In this document: piece by piece, positions 26,245 to 34,586 of the stretch | How the letters are laid out: each line of letters opens with the position of its first letter | Position numbering within the stretch: position 1 is the first letter of the stretch | Source: Acidobacteriota bacterium | GTDB taxonomy: Bacteria > Acidobacteriota > Terriglobia > Acidiferrales > UBA7541 | Assembly: GCA_013289855.1 (NCBI GenBank) | Contig: JABCZD010000002.1 | Span: 186,001 to 250,000 of the forward strand | DNA: 64,000 nt | Reading direction: 5' to 3' | The notes under the pieces: generated by a model | The model's database searches: none | What the model was told of the DNA's origin: nothing | What the model saw: only the letters and a program-made list of their open reading frames with translations | Program-made: the position numbers and the translations under genes

Positions 26245-27252
26245 CTATCCTTGTGGCTTGCCGCATTCCGGACAAAACTTACTGTTGCGCGGGATGGGCT
26301 TTCCGCACTCCTGGCAAAATTTAGTTTCCGTGGAAGCCGCCGATGACGCCGCTGCCGCGGTCGGTCCTGGCGCGCCACTTTCCGACGTGGTGGATTTTTT
26401 CACCGCGTCCATCATCGCTTGTCCCATGGCCACACCCGCGCCGAGCCCAGCGCCGACGCCCACGCCGCCACCACCTTCGTTCCCCGCCGCGATGGGAATC
26501 GATTGCGCCACCTGATACTGCGTGTACTTTCCCATGTCGCCGATCATGTTCATGCTGATGCGCTGATCCAGAATCTTCTGCAGCTCGTCCGGTAGCGAAA
26601 GGTTCTCCACCACAAAATTGTCGAGGGCCAGGCCGAACTCCGCCAGCGCCGGGGTCATCTGCTCTTTGATTTTTTCGCCCAGCGCGGCCTGGTTGGCGGC
26701 CATGTCCAGGAAGGGAATCTGGCTCACCGCGAAAGTGTCCGTCATCTTCGCGACGATGGTGTTGCGGAGTTGGCCTTCCAAATCCTCGACGCGGTACAAA
26801 TCGCGCGTGCCGCTGACCTTGCTATAAAAAGTTTTCGCATCGTCCACGTGATACGCGTAAATCCCAAACCCGCGAAGACGAATGGCGCCGAACTCCTTGT
26901 CACGGATGGTGATGGGATTTTGCGTGCCCCAGTGCTGGTCGGTTTGCATGCGCGTGGAAAAGAAATACACGTCGGACTTGAATGGCGACTGAAAGGCCTT
27001 GTCCCAGTTTTTTAGGTACGTCAGGATCGGCAGGGTTTGCGTATTCAGCGTGTATAGGCCGGGGCCAAACGCATCCGCGACTTTTCCTTCGTTCACGAAC
27101 AGCGCCTTTTGCGAGTCGCGAACGGTCAGCTTGCCGCCGTTTTGAATTTCGCGGTCTTGCATGGGATAGCGGTAGGCAAGAATGCCGTCCTCCGGTTCCA
27201 CCCAATCAATGACATCAATGAATTGCTTGGAAATAAAATCGCGGAGACTCAT
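26245..27252 (-). CDS. SPFH/band-7-like protein with C-terminal zinc ribbon (YdjI-like)
   Basis: 335 residues. The N-terminal two thirds form an SPFH-type domain of the virion-core/YdjI-like group: MSLRDFISKQFIDVIDWVEPEDGILAYRYP, then KLTVRDSQKALFVNEGKVAD and IRLRGFGIYAYHVDDAKTFY, without a membrane helix. A Gly/Ala-rich linker (GVGVGAGLGAGVAMG) leads to a double CxxC zinc ribbon (CQECGKPIPRNSKFCPECG) at the very end. Related proteins act as membrane-stress or scaffold components and are often encoded with PspA or TerB-type proteins; that is family knowledge, not shown here. It is the first gene of the eight-gene operon, with a promoter candidate about 75 bases upstream. Confidence 0.88.
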   Translation of the reverse strand: MSLRDFISKQFIDVIDWVEPEDGILAYRYPMQDREIQNGGKLTVRDSQKALFVNEGKVADAFGPGLYTLNTQTLPILTYLKNWDKAFQSPFKSDVYFFSTRMQTDQHWGTQNPITIRDKEFGAIRLRGFGIYAYHVDDAKTFYSKVSGTRDLYRVEDLEGQLRNTIVAKMTDTFAVSQIPFLDMAANQAALGEKIKEQMTPALAEFGLALDNFVVENLSLPDELQKILDQRISMNMIGDMGKYTQYQVAQSIPIAAGNEGGGGVGVGAGLGAGVAMGQAMMDAVKKSTTSESGAPGPTAAAASSAASTETKFCQECGKPIPRNSKFCPECGKPQG

Positions 27253-27326
27253 CCTCGACCTCGCTCCCTTGCCGACACAATGTCAAGATGCAGCGTCACG
27301 ATGCCGTCACACAGCAAGTTAGAGCG

Positions 27327-27355
27327 ATGCTACGGTGCAGTTTCCGCACTGTCAA
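27327..27355 (-). promoter_or_regulatory. Promoter candidate for the SPFH-SpeD-DUF4178 operon
   Basis: Read on the minus strand: TTGACA (27355-27350), a 17-base spacer and TAGCAT (27332-27327). The start point would fall near 27320, giving a leader of about 70 bases before the SPFH gene. Confidence 0.5.
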
Positions 27356-27504
27356 CGTATAAGCGTTTCCCGGTTTTGCGTGGCGTAGCAAACTAGGTAC
27401 AATTGCAGCGCCGTTAGTGACATTCATCTTTATGCGACTATCGTTTCTTGCTGGTCGGCTGCGACTGAGGCGGACCAAGGTTAAAAGTCGCAGCGGGAGG
27501 CTCC

Positions 27505-28317
27505 ATGCCGTTCACGGAAAATCAAGGCGCGAAACTTTATTGGGATGAACAGGGCTCCGGCGAGCCGCTGCTGCTGATTATGGGACTCAGCTATGCCTCG
27601 AACATGTGGCATCGCAGCCGCCCCGGCTTGGCGAAAAAATATCGCACCATCGCGCTTGATAATCGCGGTGTGGGCCAGAGCGATTCGCCGCCGGGAGTTT
27701 ATCCCATCGCGTTGATGGCTGCGGATGCCGCGGCGGCGCTGGATGCGGCAGGCGTCGAAAGCGCGCACGTATTTGGCGTGTCCATGGGCGGCATGATCGC
27801 CCAAGAATTTGCGCTCAACTATCCGCACCGCGTGCGTTCGCTGATTCTTGGCTGCACGGCGAGCGGCGGGCCCACCGCCGTGCAAGCCGACCCCGAAGCG
27901 CTGCAAGCCCTAATGCGGCAGGGCATGACTCCGGAAGAATCCACGGAAGCCATCATTCCATTTATCTACGACGCGGCAACGCCGCGCGCCCGCATCGATG
28001 AAGACATGGCCGTTCGCATGAAGTGGTATCCCACGCTGCATGGGTACATGGGACAGCTGCAGGGCATCATGAGTTGGGAAGCGTACAGCCGCCTGCCGCA
28101 AATCACCGCGTCTACGCTGGTGGTGCACGGCGAAACGGATCGCCTGGTTCCCGCGGCGAACGGCAAATTGATCGCCGCAAGTATTCCGGGCGCGAAATTG
28201 GTGCTGATACCGAATGCCAGCCACATTTTCGAAACCGATCAGCCAGGTGTTGCGGAACGCGCTATTCTGGAATTTCTCGTCGCGCAGAGCAGCTTGACAC
28301 ACCATACCGGAGCCTGA
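27505..28317 (+). CDS. Alpha/beta hydrolase
   Basis: 270 residues, cytoplasmic (no signal). Nucleophile elbow GVSMGGMIAQ near residue 95, preceded by HVF; an oxyanion-type GLSYASNMW near residue 32; acid in VHGETDRLVP near 210; histidine in NASHIFETDQ near 238. This layout is that of the 3-oxoadipate enol-lactonase/haloperoxidase-like subfamily, but the substrate is not predictable. The start follows GGGAGG at five bases. It is transcribed away from the SPFH operon; the two share a 250-base divergent region. Confidence 0.85.
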   Translation: MPFTENQGAKLYWDEQGSGEPLLLIMGLSYASNMWHRSRPGLAKKYRTIALDNRGVGQSDSPPGVYPIALMAADAAAALDAAGVESAHVFGVSMGGMIAQEFALNYPHRVRSLILGCTASGGPTAVQADPEALQALMRQGMTPEESTEAIIPFIYDAATPRARIDEDMAVRMKWYPTLHGYMGQLQGIMSWEAYSRLPQITASTLVVHGETDRLVPAANGKLIAASIPGAKLVLIPNASHIFETDQPGVAERAILEFLVAQSSLTHHTGA

Positions 28318-28707
28318 AGCTTGGTAGCCGAGAAATAATTTTAGGTTTGCTGGACTTTCGCTTCTGCACAGACAACGCCATTGGAATAGGTGTTTTTCAC
28401 TGTAGGTGCTAGATGATGTAGTCCCTGCGGATGCTTCTCTTCCCGAAAATTCCGTTTTGCGTGCACTTCGTAGTCTGCTGCAAGACGCGTTCGATTTGAA
28501 GCCAGTAGACTACACGGCTCCGCAGTGTTCGCCTACACAGTTTGGGGTTTAAGGAGTTTCTTGGATTCCAAAATGTGCACTAACCCAAATCGTTGAAGTC
28601 CGTGCTCACCAATCCCACTAAATTGCGGTTTTTGGCCAAGCGGAACGCCGTACGATGAGGTTTTGCTGCACGCCAAAAACGTTTCAAGGTAACATATTGC
28701 CAAGAGC
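28318..28707. other. Intergenic region between hydrolase and tRNA
   Basis: No credible gene. One imperfect inverted repeat stands out: GTAGTCTGCTG (28470-28480) against CAGTAGACTAC (28503-28513), 10 of 11 positions paired plus one G-T. The rest gives no recognisable signal; the tRNA promoter was not identified with confidence. Confidence 0.4.
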
Positions 28708-28783
<76 letters not shown>

Positions 28784-28829
28784 ATTTAATTAACGCAACT
28801 TCGCGCGCTACGCCCATGTTCACGCGGTT

Positions 28830-30116
28830 TCAAGGCTTACCCGTCGGCCGAAACGCGTCCGTCGGATCCAGGTAGCATTGCTTCCAAAACTCTTCCTCGG
28901 GCAGTGATCCTCCCGCCAGTTGTTTAACGCTTTCCAGGGTCGCCCCGATGATCCCTCCATCGGCGGAATCGTAAATTACCACCACCCCGTCCACTTCTGG
29001 TTCGCCTTCCGCGGCAGAAAATTTGCGCAGCAGCGTGGCAGCGAAAGCCAGCTTCGCGCGCGCATCAGTTTCTTTGGCGTCCTGCGATACCGGTTGCACG
29101 GTATAAATCTTTACTTTCTTCCCCTTCAGGTTTTCCCAATCGCCGGGAAACATGCTGGTTTCCTCGCGCTCCACGCGGAACGGAGTAGCCGCTTCTTTCG
29201 CAGCCGCAGCTTGATCTTGTGCATTGATCCTTGCCAAAATGAAATCTGTTAATTCCACGCTGCTGCGCCGCACGTACCCGCGCGAAACCCCGGAAATCCC
29301 CACGTGCAGCCAAGCCCCATCGGACTCCAAGTATTCAAATTCATCTCCGGCCGCCGCCATGAACAGCACCCGTGAACCTTCCGCGGGCCGCGCCAGCAGC
29401 GGCGTTCCGGATTTTTTCACCGCAACCAGATTCAGCGGATGCGCCTGGTTCTTCTGAATTTCCTGCAATTCCTGCAATTGTCCGCTCAATTGTTGCTCAC
29501 GCTTTTCTGCGTCCTGCCTTTTCGCCCGCGTCTCCACCAGTTCGTCGTTCCGCGGCGCTTCCGTCGCCTTCGGGGTGGTCGTCAATTGCGAGACCCCTGG
29601 CACTCCGGAAAGATCCAGTTTCGCCTTGGGCGCCGCAATCCCCGAACTTCCCCCTGCGTACGCCGGGTGTGGCGGTGCAGTTCCCAGTTTTTCGTCCAGC
29701 CGGTCCAGCAAATCAAACTCCAGCCGCCCGTTCGACGCCAAAACTTCGTAGCCCGATTTCGAGGGATCGGGATCCGCATACCACGCCGTTATCTTTGCTC
29801 TCACCTGCACAACCGTACCGCCGCGCGCGCCGCTTCCGGGAAACAACTCAATCTCCAGTTGGTAAAACGCCCGTTCGTACCGGCCAACGGGCTTAGGCGT
29901 TGCCGCGACAAACCCTTCGATGGTCGGCAGCTTTTGTCCCGCGTACGCGCCTATTTCCTTCAACGCCTGGTCCACTTCTGCCTTCGTCTTGGCAAACGTC
30001 CGCGCATAGGGCATCGCCACTTCTTGCGCGCCCATCGCATTCGTCAGTGCGAACAGCACTAGAGCGATTCCCAGCCAAATTTTCGAAATACGCGTGTGCC
30101 TGAGAGCTTGAATCAA
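28830..30116 (-). CDS. Exported protein with SH3-like domain, function unknown
   Basis: 428 residues from a TTG at 30116 that overlaps the stop of the upstream gene by three bases and follows GGAAA; an ATG at 30149 is the alternative. The TTG start gives a clean signal peptide (IQALRHTRISKIWLGIALVLFALTNAMGAQ ends the first 31 residues in two parts). A 120-residue beta-rich unit follows, then a short coiled coil (RAKRQDAEKREQQLSGQLQE) and an SH3-like segment (TPLLARPAEGSRVLFMAAAGDEFEYL...WLHVGISGVSRGYVRR). The C-terminal 130 residues show no known domain. It is paired with the lipoprotein gene upstream, which has similar building blocks; both may form an envelope complex. Confidence 0.65.
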   Translation of the reverse strand: MIQALRHTRISKIWLGIALVLFALTNAMGAQEVAMPYARTFAKTKAEVDQALKEIGAYAGQKLPTIEGFVAATPKPVGRYERAFYQLEIELFPGSGARGGTVVQVRAKITAWYADPDPSKSGYEVLASNGRLEFDLLDRLDEKLGTAPPHPAYAGGSSGIAAPKAKLDLSGVPGVSQLTTTPKATEAPRNDELVETRAKRQDAEKREQQLSGQLQELQEIQKNQAHPLNLVAVKKSGTPLLARPAEGSRVLFMAAAGDEFEYLESDGAWLHVGISGVSRGYVRRSSVELTDFILARINAQDQAAAAKEAATPFRVEREETSMFPGDWENLKGKKVKIYTVQPVSQDAKETDARAKLAFAATLLRKFSAAEGEPEVDGVVVIYDSADGGIIGATLESVKQLAGGSLPEEEFWKQCYLDPTDAFRPTGKP

Positions 30117-31009
30117 GGAATCGTTTCCAGTTGATCGATGGGCAGCCATCCGCGTTGACCATCAGCCTCTTCGATTCCCAGCCAATACGGCGTAACGATC
30201 ACGATGGCCACCTCCGTGTACGCCGCCAGTGGCGCGATCGTGGCCGCTTCGCGAAATGGCGCCGCTTTCAAGTCCGCACCCGGGGCTTTCACTCGCCGAT
30301 CCACTTCGCGACGCAACTTTTGCACCCGCTCCTGAAGGTCCTTCACCGATTCTTGCGCGTTAGCCAGCCTGGTGGTTTCGTCTTCGCGCTGCTGCAGGTA
30401 GTTGTGTCTTACCAACTCCGCGCTGTCCCGTCGCTTCTTGGCGTCTGCCGCTTCTTGTTCGTTGAACTGTATGGCCAGCAGCCGGTCCTGAATCACTTTG
30501 AATTCCGCGGCTTCCACCGTGCCGTCAGAAATGTGATAGGTGCGGTGCGCTTCCTCCACATAGACCGCGTCGATCCGCAATCGCGAGCGATCTCCTGTCA
30601 AGGTGATCAGTACAAAGCGCACCACGATAGTGCCCTGATCCGCGCTTTCCAGGAAATGGCGCGGCGCGATAGCTTGTGTTCGTACCTTGTAGAAAACCTG
30701 TCCCGGCCCGGTCCATGGCTCGAAAAACTTTGAAGAGCTTTCCTCCGTTGCGCCCTCCAGCGTCTGTTGCTTGTCGTAAATGTAGGTCCCGTGGATGGTC
30801 TGGTCTTCCAGGTCGAATTTCAGTGCGTCCATTACATCGCGGGGAGCCGCCTCCAGCTCCTTCACGAACCCTGGTCCTTCCACGCGCTCTTTCCCGGCGC
30901 TCGCCAGGCATCCAACAAGAACCGCAAAGCCCAGAATTAAGGCTTTCCGCCCCCATTCAGCAGTTAATTTCCCAAGAAGCTGCACATTTTGACTATTAAA
31001 GTTCATCAT
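30113..31009 (-). CDS. Lipoprotein with coiled coil and C-terminal SH3-like end
   Basis: 298 residues. A hydrophobic N-terminal stretch ends in a lipobox (LVGC, Cys34), so the mature protein should be anchored to the outer membrane or the outer face of the inner membrane. The middle (about 45-165) is beta-rich with DQTIHGTYIYDKQQTLEGA. A long charged helix (residues about 180-240, with LQQREDETTRLANAQESVKD) is predicted as coiled coil. The final segment VIVTPYWLGIEEADGQRGWLPIDQL is SH3-like. No ribosome-binding site is clear before the ATG; a second ATG follows directly. It appears to be the first gene of a two-gene unit. Function unknown. Confidence 0.65.
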   Translation of the reverse strand: MMNFNSQNVQLLGKLTAEWGRKALILGFAVLVGCLASAGKERVEGPGFVKELEAAPRDVMDALKFDLEDQTIHGTYIYDKQQTLEGATEESSSKFFEPWTGPGQVFYKVRTQAIAPRHFLESADQGTIVVRFVLITLTGDRSRLRIDAVYVEEAHRTYHISDGTVEAAEFKVIQDRLLAIQFNEQEAADAKKRRDSAELVRHNYLQQREDETTRLANAQESVKDLQERVQKLRREVDRRVKAPGADLKAAPFREAATIAPLAAYTEVAIVIVTPYWLGIEEADGQRGWLPIDQLETIP

Positions 31010-31407
31010 AAGAAGCCGTCAACTACATCGCCAGCTCTCGTAGATACCCCGAATCGTCACCCGCTGTCAAATTTCGCCGCCTGCAAACGCCGTTTAATCA
31101 ACGTTGTTTACCCCGACAAAAATATTTTTGCATGAATAGAAGAAAACTCTTGCATTCGTATTTTTCCAGCAGTAGGATTTGCGCGGTTCAGGGACTTGGG
31201 GATTTTGCCGCAGCTTTTTCTCGTGAAAAGTGGCGGCGATCTTCTATGGGCGTGGTGTCACTACTAACTTCCGGTCAAACGGACGAATATCGGACACGCA
31301 AGTTGTCCGCTGTTTGTGTTGTCCTCGCCTCCATCCTTGATCTGCGCCGTCCGGCGCAGAAACCGACCAACCAAATTGTCTCGCACTTCTCACGCGCAGG
31401 AGGCGGT
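31010..31407. other. Divergent intergenic region before the respiratory cluster
   Basis: No supported gene; the in-frame extension of the downstream gene back to 31132 lacks a ribosome-binding site. It contains a perfect small inverted repeat, CGGACA (31291-31296) and TGTCCG (31304-31309), with seven bases between, a possible operator for the cytochrome genes. A strong ribosome-binding site CAGGAGG lies at 31397-31403. Confidence 0.4.
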
Positions 31408-32871
31408 ATGCACTCTGTCGATGCTAGCAGTCTGACGAGAAAGTCATTTCGTGTCGGTCCATCTCTCCTAGGTACGTTCCTGACTTTCGCTTTCCTGCTC
31501 GCGGTCGGCTACCCCTCGTCGGCGGCCCCTCTTTCCGCCATCAAGGTCCACGCGCTGCCGGCCTTCGCGCGGAAATACGGGTTGCCCTGCTCCTCCTGTC
31601 ATCTCGCGTGGCCCATGCTTAGCCCCTTCGGCCAAGCCTTCAAAGACAATGGCTACCAACTGGGCAACGACCGGGATGCCCCCATCTATCAAAGTCCTGC
31701 GTATTGGCCAGTAACTTTCCGCATCACGCCGATCTGGCATCGCGAAAACGAAACCAATGCCGGAGTAGATAGCGCCACTGCTCCTGGCGGCCAGACCGAA
31801 GCCAGTCTAACCACGCACGGTTTCGACTGGAGCGGCCTCGACTTCCACACCGGCGGCACGCTGGCCAAAAACGTCTCCTTCTATGTTTTGCCTTCTTCGG
31901 ATAACACCGGAGCTTTTCATTTTGAAACCGTCATGGCCCGCCTCGATAATTTGGCCGGCACTACCTGGCTCAACGTCAAGCTCGGCAAATTCGAACTTGA
32001 TAACCTTTTGTCTGAGAAGCGCATTCTCACGCTGACCAATGTCGCCGGCGTCTATACCAACTATCACTACCAGCCGCTCACCGAAGTCGCTTCGCCGGGC
32101 GCCATTCCGTTCGTGTTCGGAATCGGCGATAACCAAGACGGGCTGGAAGTCATGGGACATTCCAAGGATGATCGCACCCGTTACTCGGTAGCCTTGCTTA
32201 GTTCCAACGACGGCACGCCGGGTTTGCCGACTTGCCGTTGTTATGCCACCTTCCTCACCGCTAGTCAGGCCTTTCAGGTCGGGAGCCTCGGTCTACAGCG
32301 CATCGGCGCATTCGACTACATCGGCGAATGGCCCACCTATTATCAATTCACGCAGGGTGGCAACGGTGTCGCGGGCACCGGCATTGGTAACAAGAGCTAC
32401 TACCGCGCCGGTTTGATCGGCCAGTTCTTTATTAAGAAGTACGACCTCACTGCGATGTATTTTCATAGCTCCGATAACGCCTACCTGGGTACCGGCACTC
32501 CAGCGAACCAGCCCCTTCCGGTAGGAGCGCAGAAGCCCGTTTGGAATGGCGGCTTGTTTGAAAGCCACTATACTTTCAGCCCGCAGTTTATCTTGATTCA
32601 ACGGGTCGAACTCGTTCGCATGTCTCAGCAGGCCTTTCAGATTGGCGGTGGCCCTGTCTATGTCCCAGGCAGCGACGAAGTTCCCAGCGCCAGTTTTGGC
32701 AACGAGAACGTATACGCCATCGCCGGGCGCTACTACCCGTTCATCTCCAGCCGCGCCGGTTTCGCGTTCCACGGCGAATATGCCTTCAGCCATCAGAGCG
32801 GTGCCTCGCCGGTGACTGGTCGTAACCTCGACTTCAGTAGCTTGCTCGCTGGCTTTGACTTCGCGTTCTAA
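31408..32871 (+). CDS. Outer-membrane-like protein with one haem-c motif
   Basis: 487 residues from the ATG at 31408 (CAGGAGG five bases before). A signal peptide is present (TFLTFAFLLAVGYPSSAA), followed by VHALPAFARKYGLPCSSCHLAWPML: a single CxxCH haem-c site (Cys62-His66) of the kind found in porin-like cytochrome proteins. The remainder (400 residues) is rich in alternating hydrophobic strands and ends in FDFAF, with terminal Phe as in outer-membrane barrels. It likely carries one haem in the periplasm and forms a barrel in the outer membrane. It is the first gene of a cluster ending in a heme-copper oxidase, three bases upstream of the dihaem cytochrome region, suggesting electron input from outside or a structural role. 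Confidence 0.75.
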   Translation: MHSVDASSLTRKSFRVGPSLLGTFLTFAFLLAVGYPSSAAPLSAIKVHALPAFARKYGLPCSSCHLAWPMLSPFGQAFKDNGYQLGNDRDAPIYQSPAYWPVTFRITPIWHRENETNAGVDSATAPGGQTEASLTTHGFDWSGLDFHTGGTLAKNVSFYVLPSSDNTGAFHFETVMARLDNLAGTTWLNVKLGKFELDNLLSEKRILTLTNVAGVYTNYHYQPLTEVASPGAIPFVFGIGDNQDGLEVMGHSKDDRTRYSVALLSSNDGTPGLPTCRCYATFLTASQAFQVGSLGLQRIGAFDYIGEWPTYYQFTQGGNGVAGTGIGNKSYYRAGLIGQFFIKKYDLTAMYFHSSDNAYLGTGTPANQPLPVGAQKPVWNGGLFESHYTFSPQFILIQRVELVRMSQQAFQIGGGPVYVPGSDEVPSASFGNENVYAIAGRYYPFISSRAGFAFHGEYAFSHQSGASPVTGRNLDFSSLLAGFDFAF

Positions 32872-32882
32872 GGATGGAGACT

Positions 32883-33743
32883 ATGCGAAAAATAAACATT
32901 TCAAAGTTGTTTGTAGTCATCGCCATCCTCCTGGCTACCCCGCTGCTGGGCTCGGCGCAGGATGAGTCGCATATCGGCAAGGTTACCGGGAACGAAGGCC
33001 GTGGCAGGCAGTTCTACTTCCGCTACTGTTGGGGCTGTCACGGCTTCCGCGGCAACGGCGACGGAGAGAACGCGCCATATCTAAACATTCTTCCACGCAA
33101 TTTCGTCGCCGCCAGCTTCAAGTGCCGTTCTACGCCCACTGGCACGCTGCCCACCGATGAGGATCTCTTCAACTCCATTCGCCGCGGCTTCGTCAACACC
33201 AACATGCCGTCATGGATCACCCTTACCGACCAAAACCGCGCCGACCTGATCGCGTTCATTAAGAGTTTCTCGCCGCGTTGGAAGACGGAGAAGGCCGGCA
33301 CGCCCATTAACGTCCCTGCGGAAACGCCACTAACGGTGCAGAGCATTCAGCACGGCCAGCAACTCTTCCAGAAACTCGAATGCTGGAAGTGTCATGGACA
33401 GGAAGGCCGCGGCGACGGGCCGTCCGCCTCCACGCTCACGGACAGTAACGATCAGCCCATTCGCCCCTATAACTTTGCCGCCGGTTCCCGCTTCAAGTGC
33501 GGCACCACCAACCACGATCTTTATAAGATTTTCATGACCGGTCTCGATGGCACTCCGATGCCTTCATTCGCCGACGTGATCAAGCCGGAAGAGGCATGGG
33601 ATCTCGTCCACTATCTCCGCACCTTGCAGATTCGGCACAACAGTCCGGAGTTGGCGCTCTGGCTCACCACCAAAGAGGGCGCCGCGATTGTCAGCGCACA
33701 GAGAGTTTCCGGCACCCCCACGGGTTCCGGTGTGAATCAATAA
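32883..33743 (+). CDS. Dihaem cytochrome c
   Basis: 286 residues starting at ATG 32883 (AAGGATGGAG upstream; an ATG at 32874 is possible). Signal peptide MRKINISKLFVVIAILLATPLLGSAQ. Two c-type domains: first haem site CWGCH at about residues 49-53, second CWKCH at about 167-171, each followed by a stretch with a candidate Met ligand (NTNMPSW in the first, GTPMPSF in the second). These are typical of small electron-carrier domains with His/Met coordination. It probably passes electrons in the periplasm to the copper protein or to CuA of the oxidase encoded downstream. The gene is contiguous with its neighbours on both sides. Confidence 0.9.
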   Translation: MRKINISKLFVVIAILLATPLLGSAQDESHIGKVTGNEGRGRQFYFRYCWGCHGFRGNGDGENAPYLNILPRNFVAASFKCRSTPTGTLPTDEDLFNSIRRGFVNTNMPSWITLTDQNRADLIAFIKSFSPRWKTEKAGTPINVPAETPLTVQSIQHGQQLFQKLECWKCHGQEGRGDGPSASTLTDSNDQPIRPYNFAAGSRFKCGTTNHDLYKIFMTGLDGTPMPSFADVIKPEEAWDLVHYLRTLQIRHNSPELALWLTTKEGAAIVSAQRVSGTPTGSGVNQ

Positions 33744-33775
33744 GATTGCTTGGCATTCATCTTCAGGAGGAGCGC

Positions 33776-34486
33776 ATGACCCTTAAGCACGTGTTTTTGG
33801 CTGCTCTAGCCACGCTTGCCGCCGTCACTTTGACCGCCGCGGGTCCAGGCTCGGGCACCATCACCGGGAAAATTACCTACGATGGCACGCCTGCGAAACA
33901 AAAGCCCATCGACATGTCCAAAGAACCCAGCTGCGCTTCGCAACACCCGACGCCGATCACCACCGAAACCGTGGTCACCGGTCCTGGCAACACTCTGGAA
34001 AACGTCGTGGTGTACATTTCTGCGGGCGCGCCCGACGAAGCTGCACCATCGGCCCCCGTAAATTTTGATCAGAAGGGCTGCCAATATGTTCCGCACATGC
34101 TGGCGTTTCAGACCAATCAGGAGTTGAAGATCTCCAACGATGATCAGACTTCTCACAATATTCATCCGCTCGCCAAAATTAACCAGGAGTGGAATAAGTC
34201 GCAGCCTCCGGGTACGCCTCCTATCATTGCGAAATACGACAAGGCGGAGATGATTCACGTAAAGTGCAACATTCACCCCTGGATGAGCGGCACTTTCGCG
34301 GTTCTTAAGAACTCTCATTATTCCGTCTCGGATAAAGACGGCAATTTCAAACTCCCCAATCTACCGCCGGGCAAGTACACCATCACCGCGTGGCACGAAC
34401 CAGACCAAGAGATGACCCAAGACGTGGAAATCTCCGGAAGCGAGACCAAAACCGTAAGCTTCGTGTTCAAACTGAAACCCTACTGA
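33776..34486 (+). CDS. Cupredoxin-like (type-1 copper) periplasmic protein with carboxypeptidase-regulatory-like end
   Basis: 236 residues from the ATG at 33776, directly after CAGGAGG. Signal peptide about 1-22. A plastocyanin-like half has the expected copper ligands: His in DDQTSHNIHPLA (about residue 125), Cys-x2-His-x2-Met in HVKCNIHPWM (about 163-171). The last 60 residues (YSVSDKDGNFKLPNLPPGKYTITAWHEP) are a carboxypeptidase-regulatory-like/Cna-B module. Such hybrid proteins are common next to oxidases in Acidobacteriota-type genomes; a role as electron carrier between the cytochromes and CuA fits the gene order. Copper binding is inferred from the motif only. Confidence 0.82.
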   Translation: MTLKHVFLAALATLAAVTLTAAGPGSGTITGKITYDGTPAKQKPIDMSKEPSCASQHPTPITTETVVTGPGNTLENVVVYISAGAPDEAAPSAPVNFDQKGCQYVPHMLAFQTNQELKISNDDQTSHNIHPLAKINQEWNKSQPPGTPPIIAKYDKAEMIHVKCNIHPWMSGTFAVLKNSHYSVSDKDGNFKLPNLPPGKYTITAWHEPDQEMTQDVEISGSETKTVSFVFKLKPY

Positions 34487-34586
34487 GTTTCATTCGAACG
34501 GCGACCCGCTTTGGCAACGGTACGTAGGCAAGCTCTAACCCGGTGAATTGAATTCCCGCGGGAAGCGCGGGCAGACGCGAGGCGCT

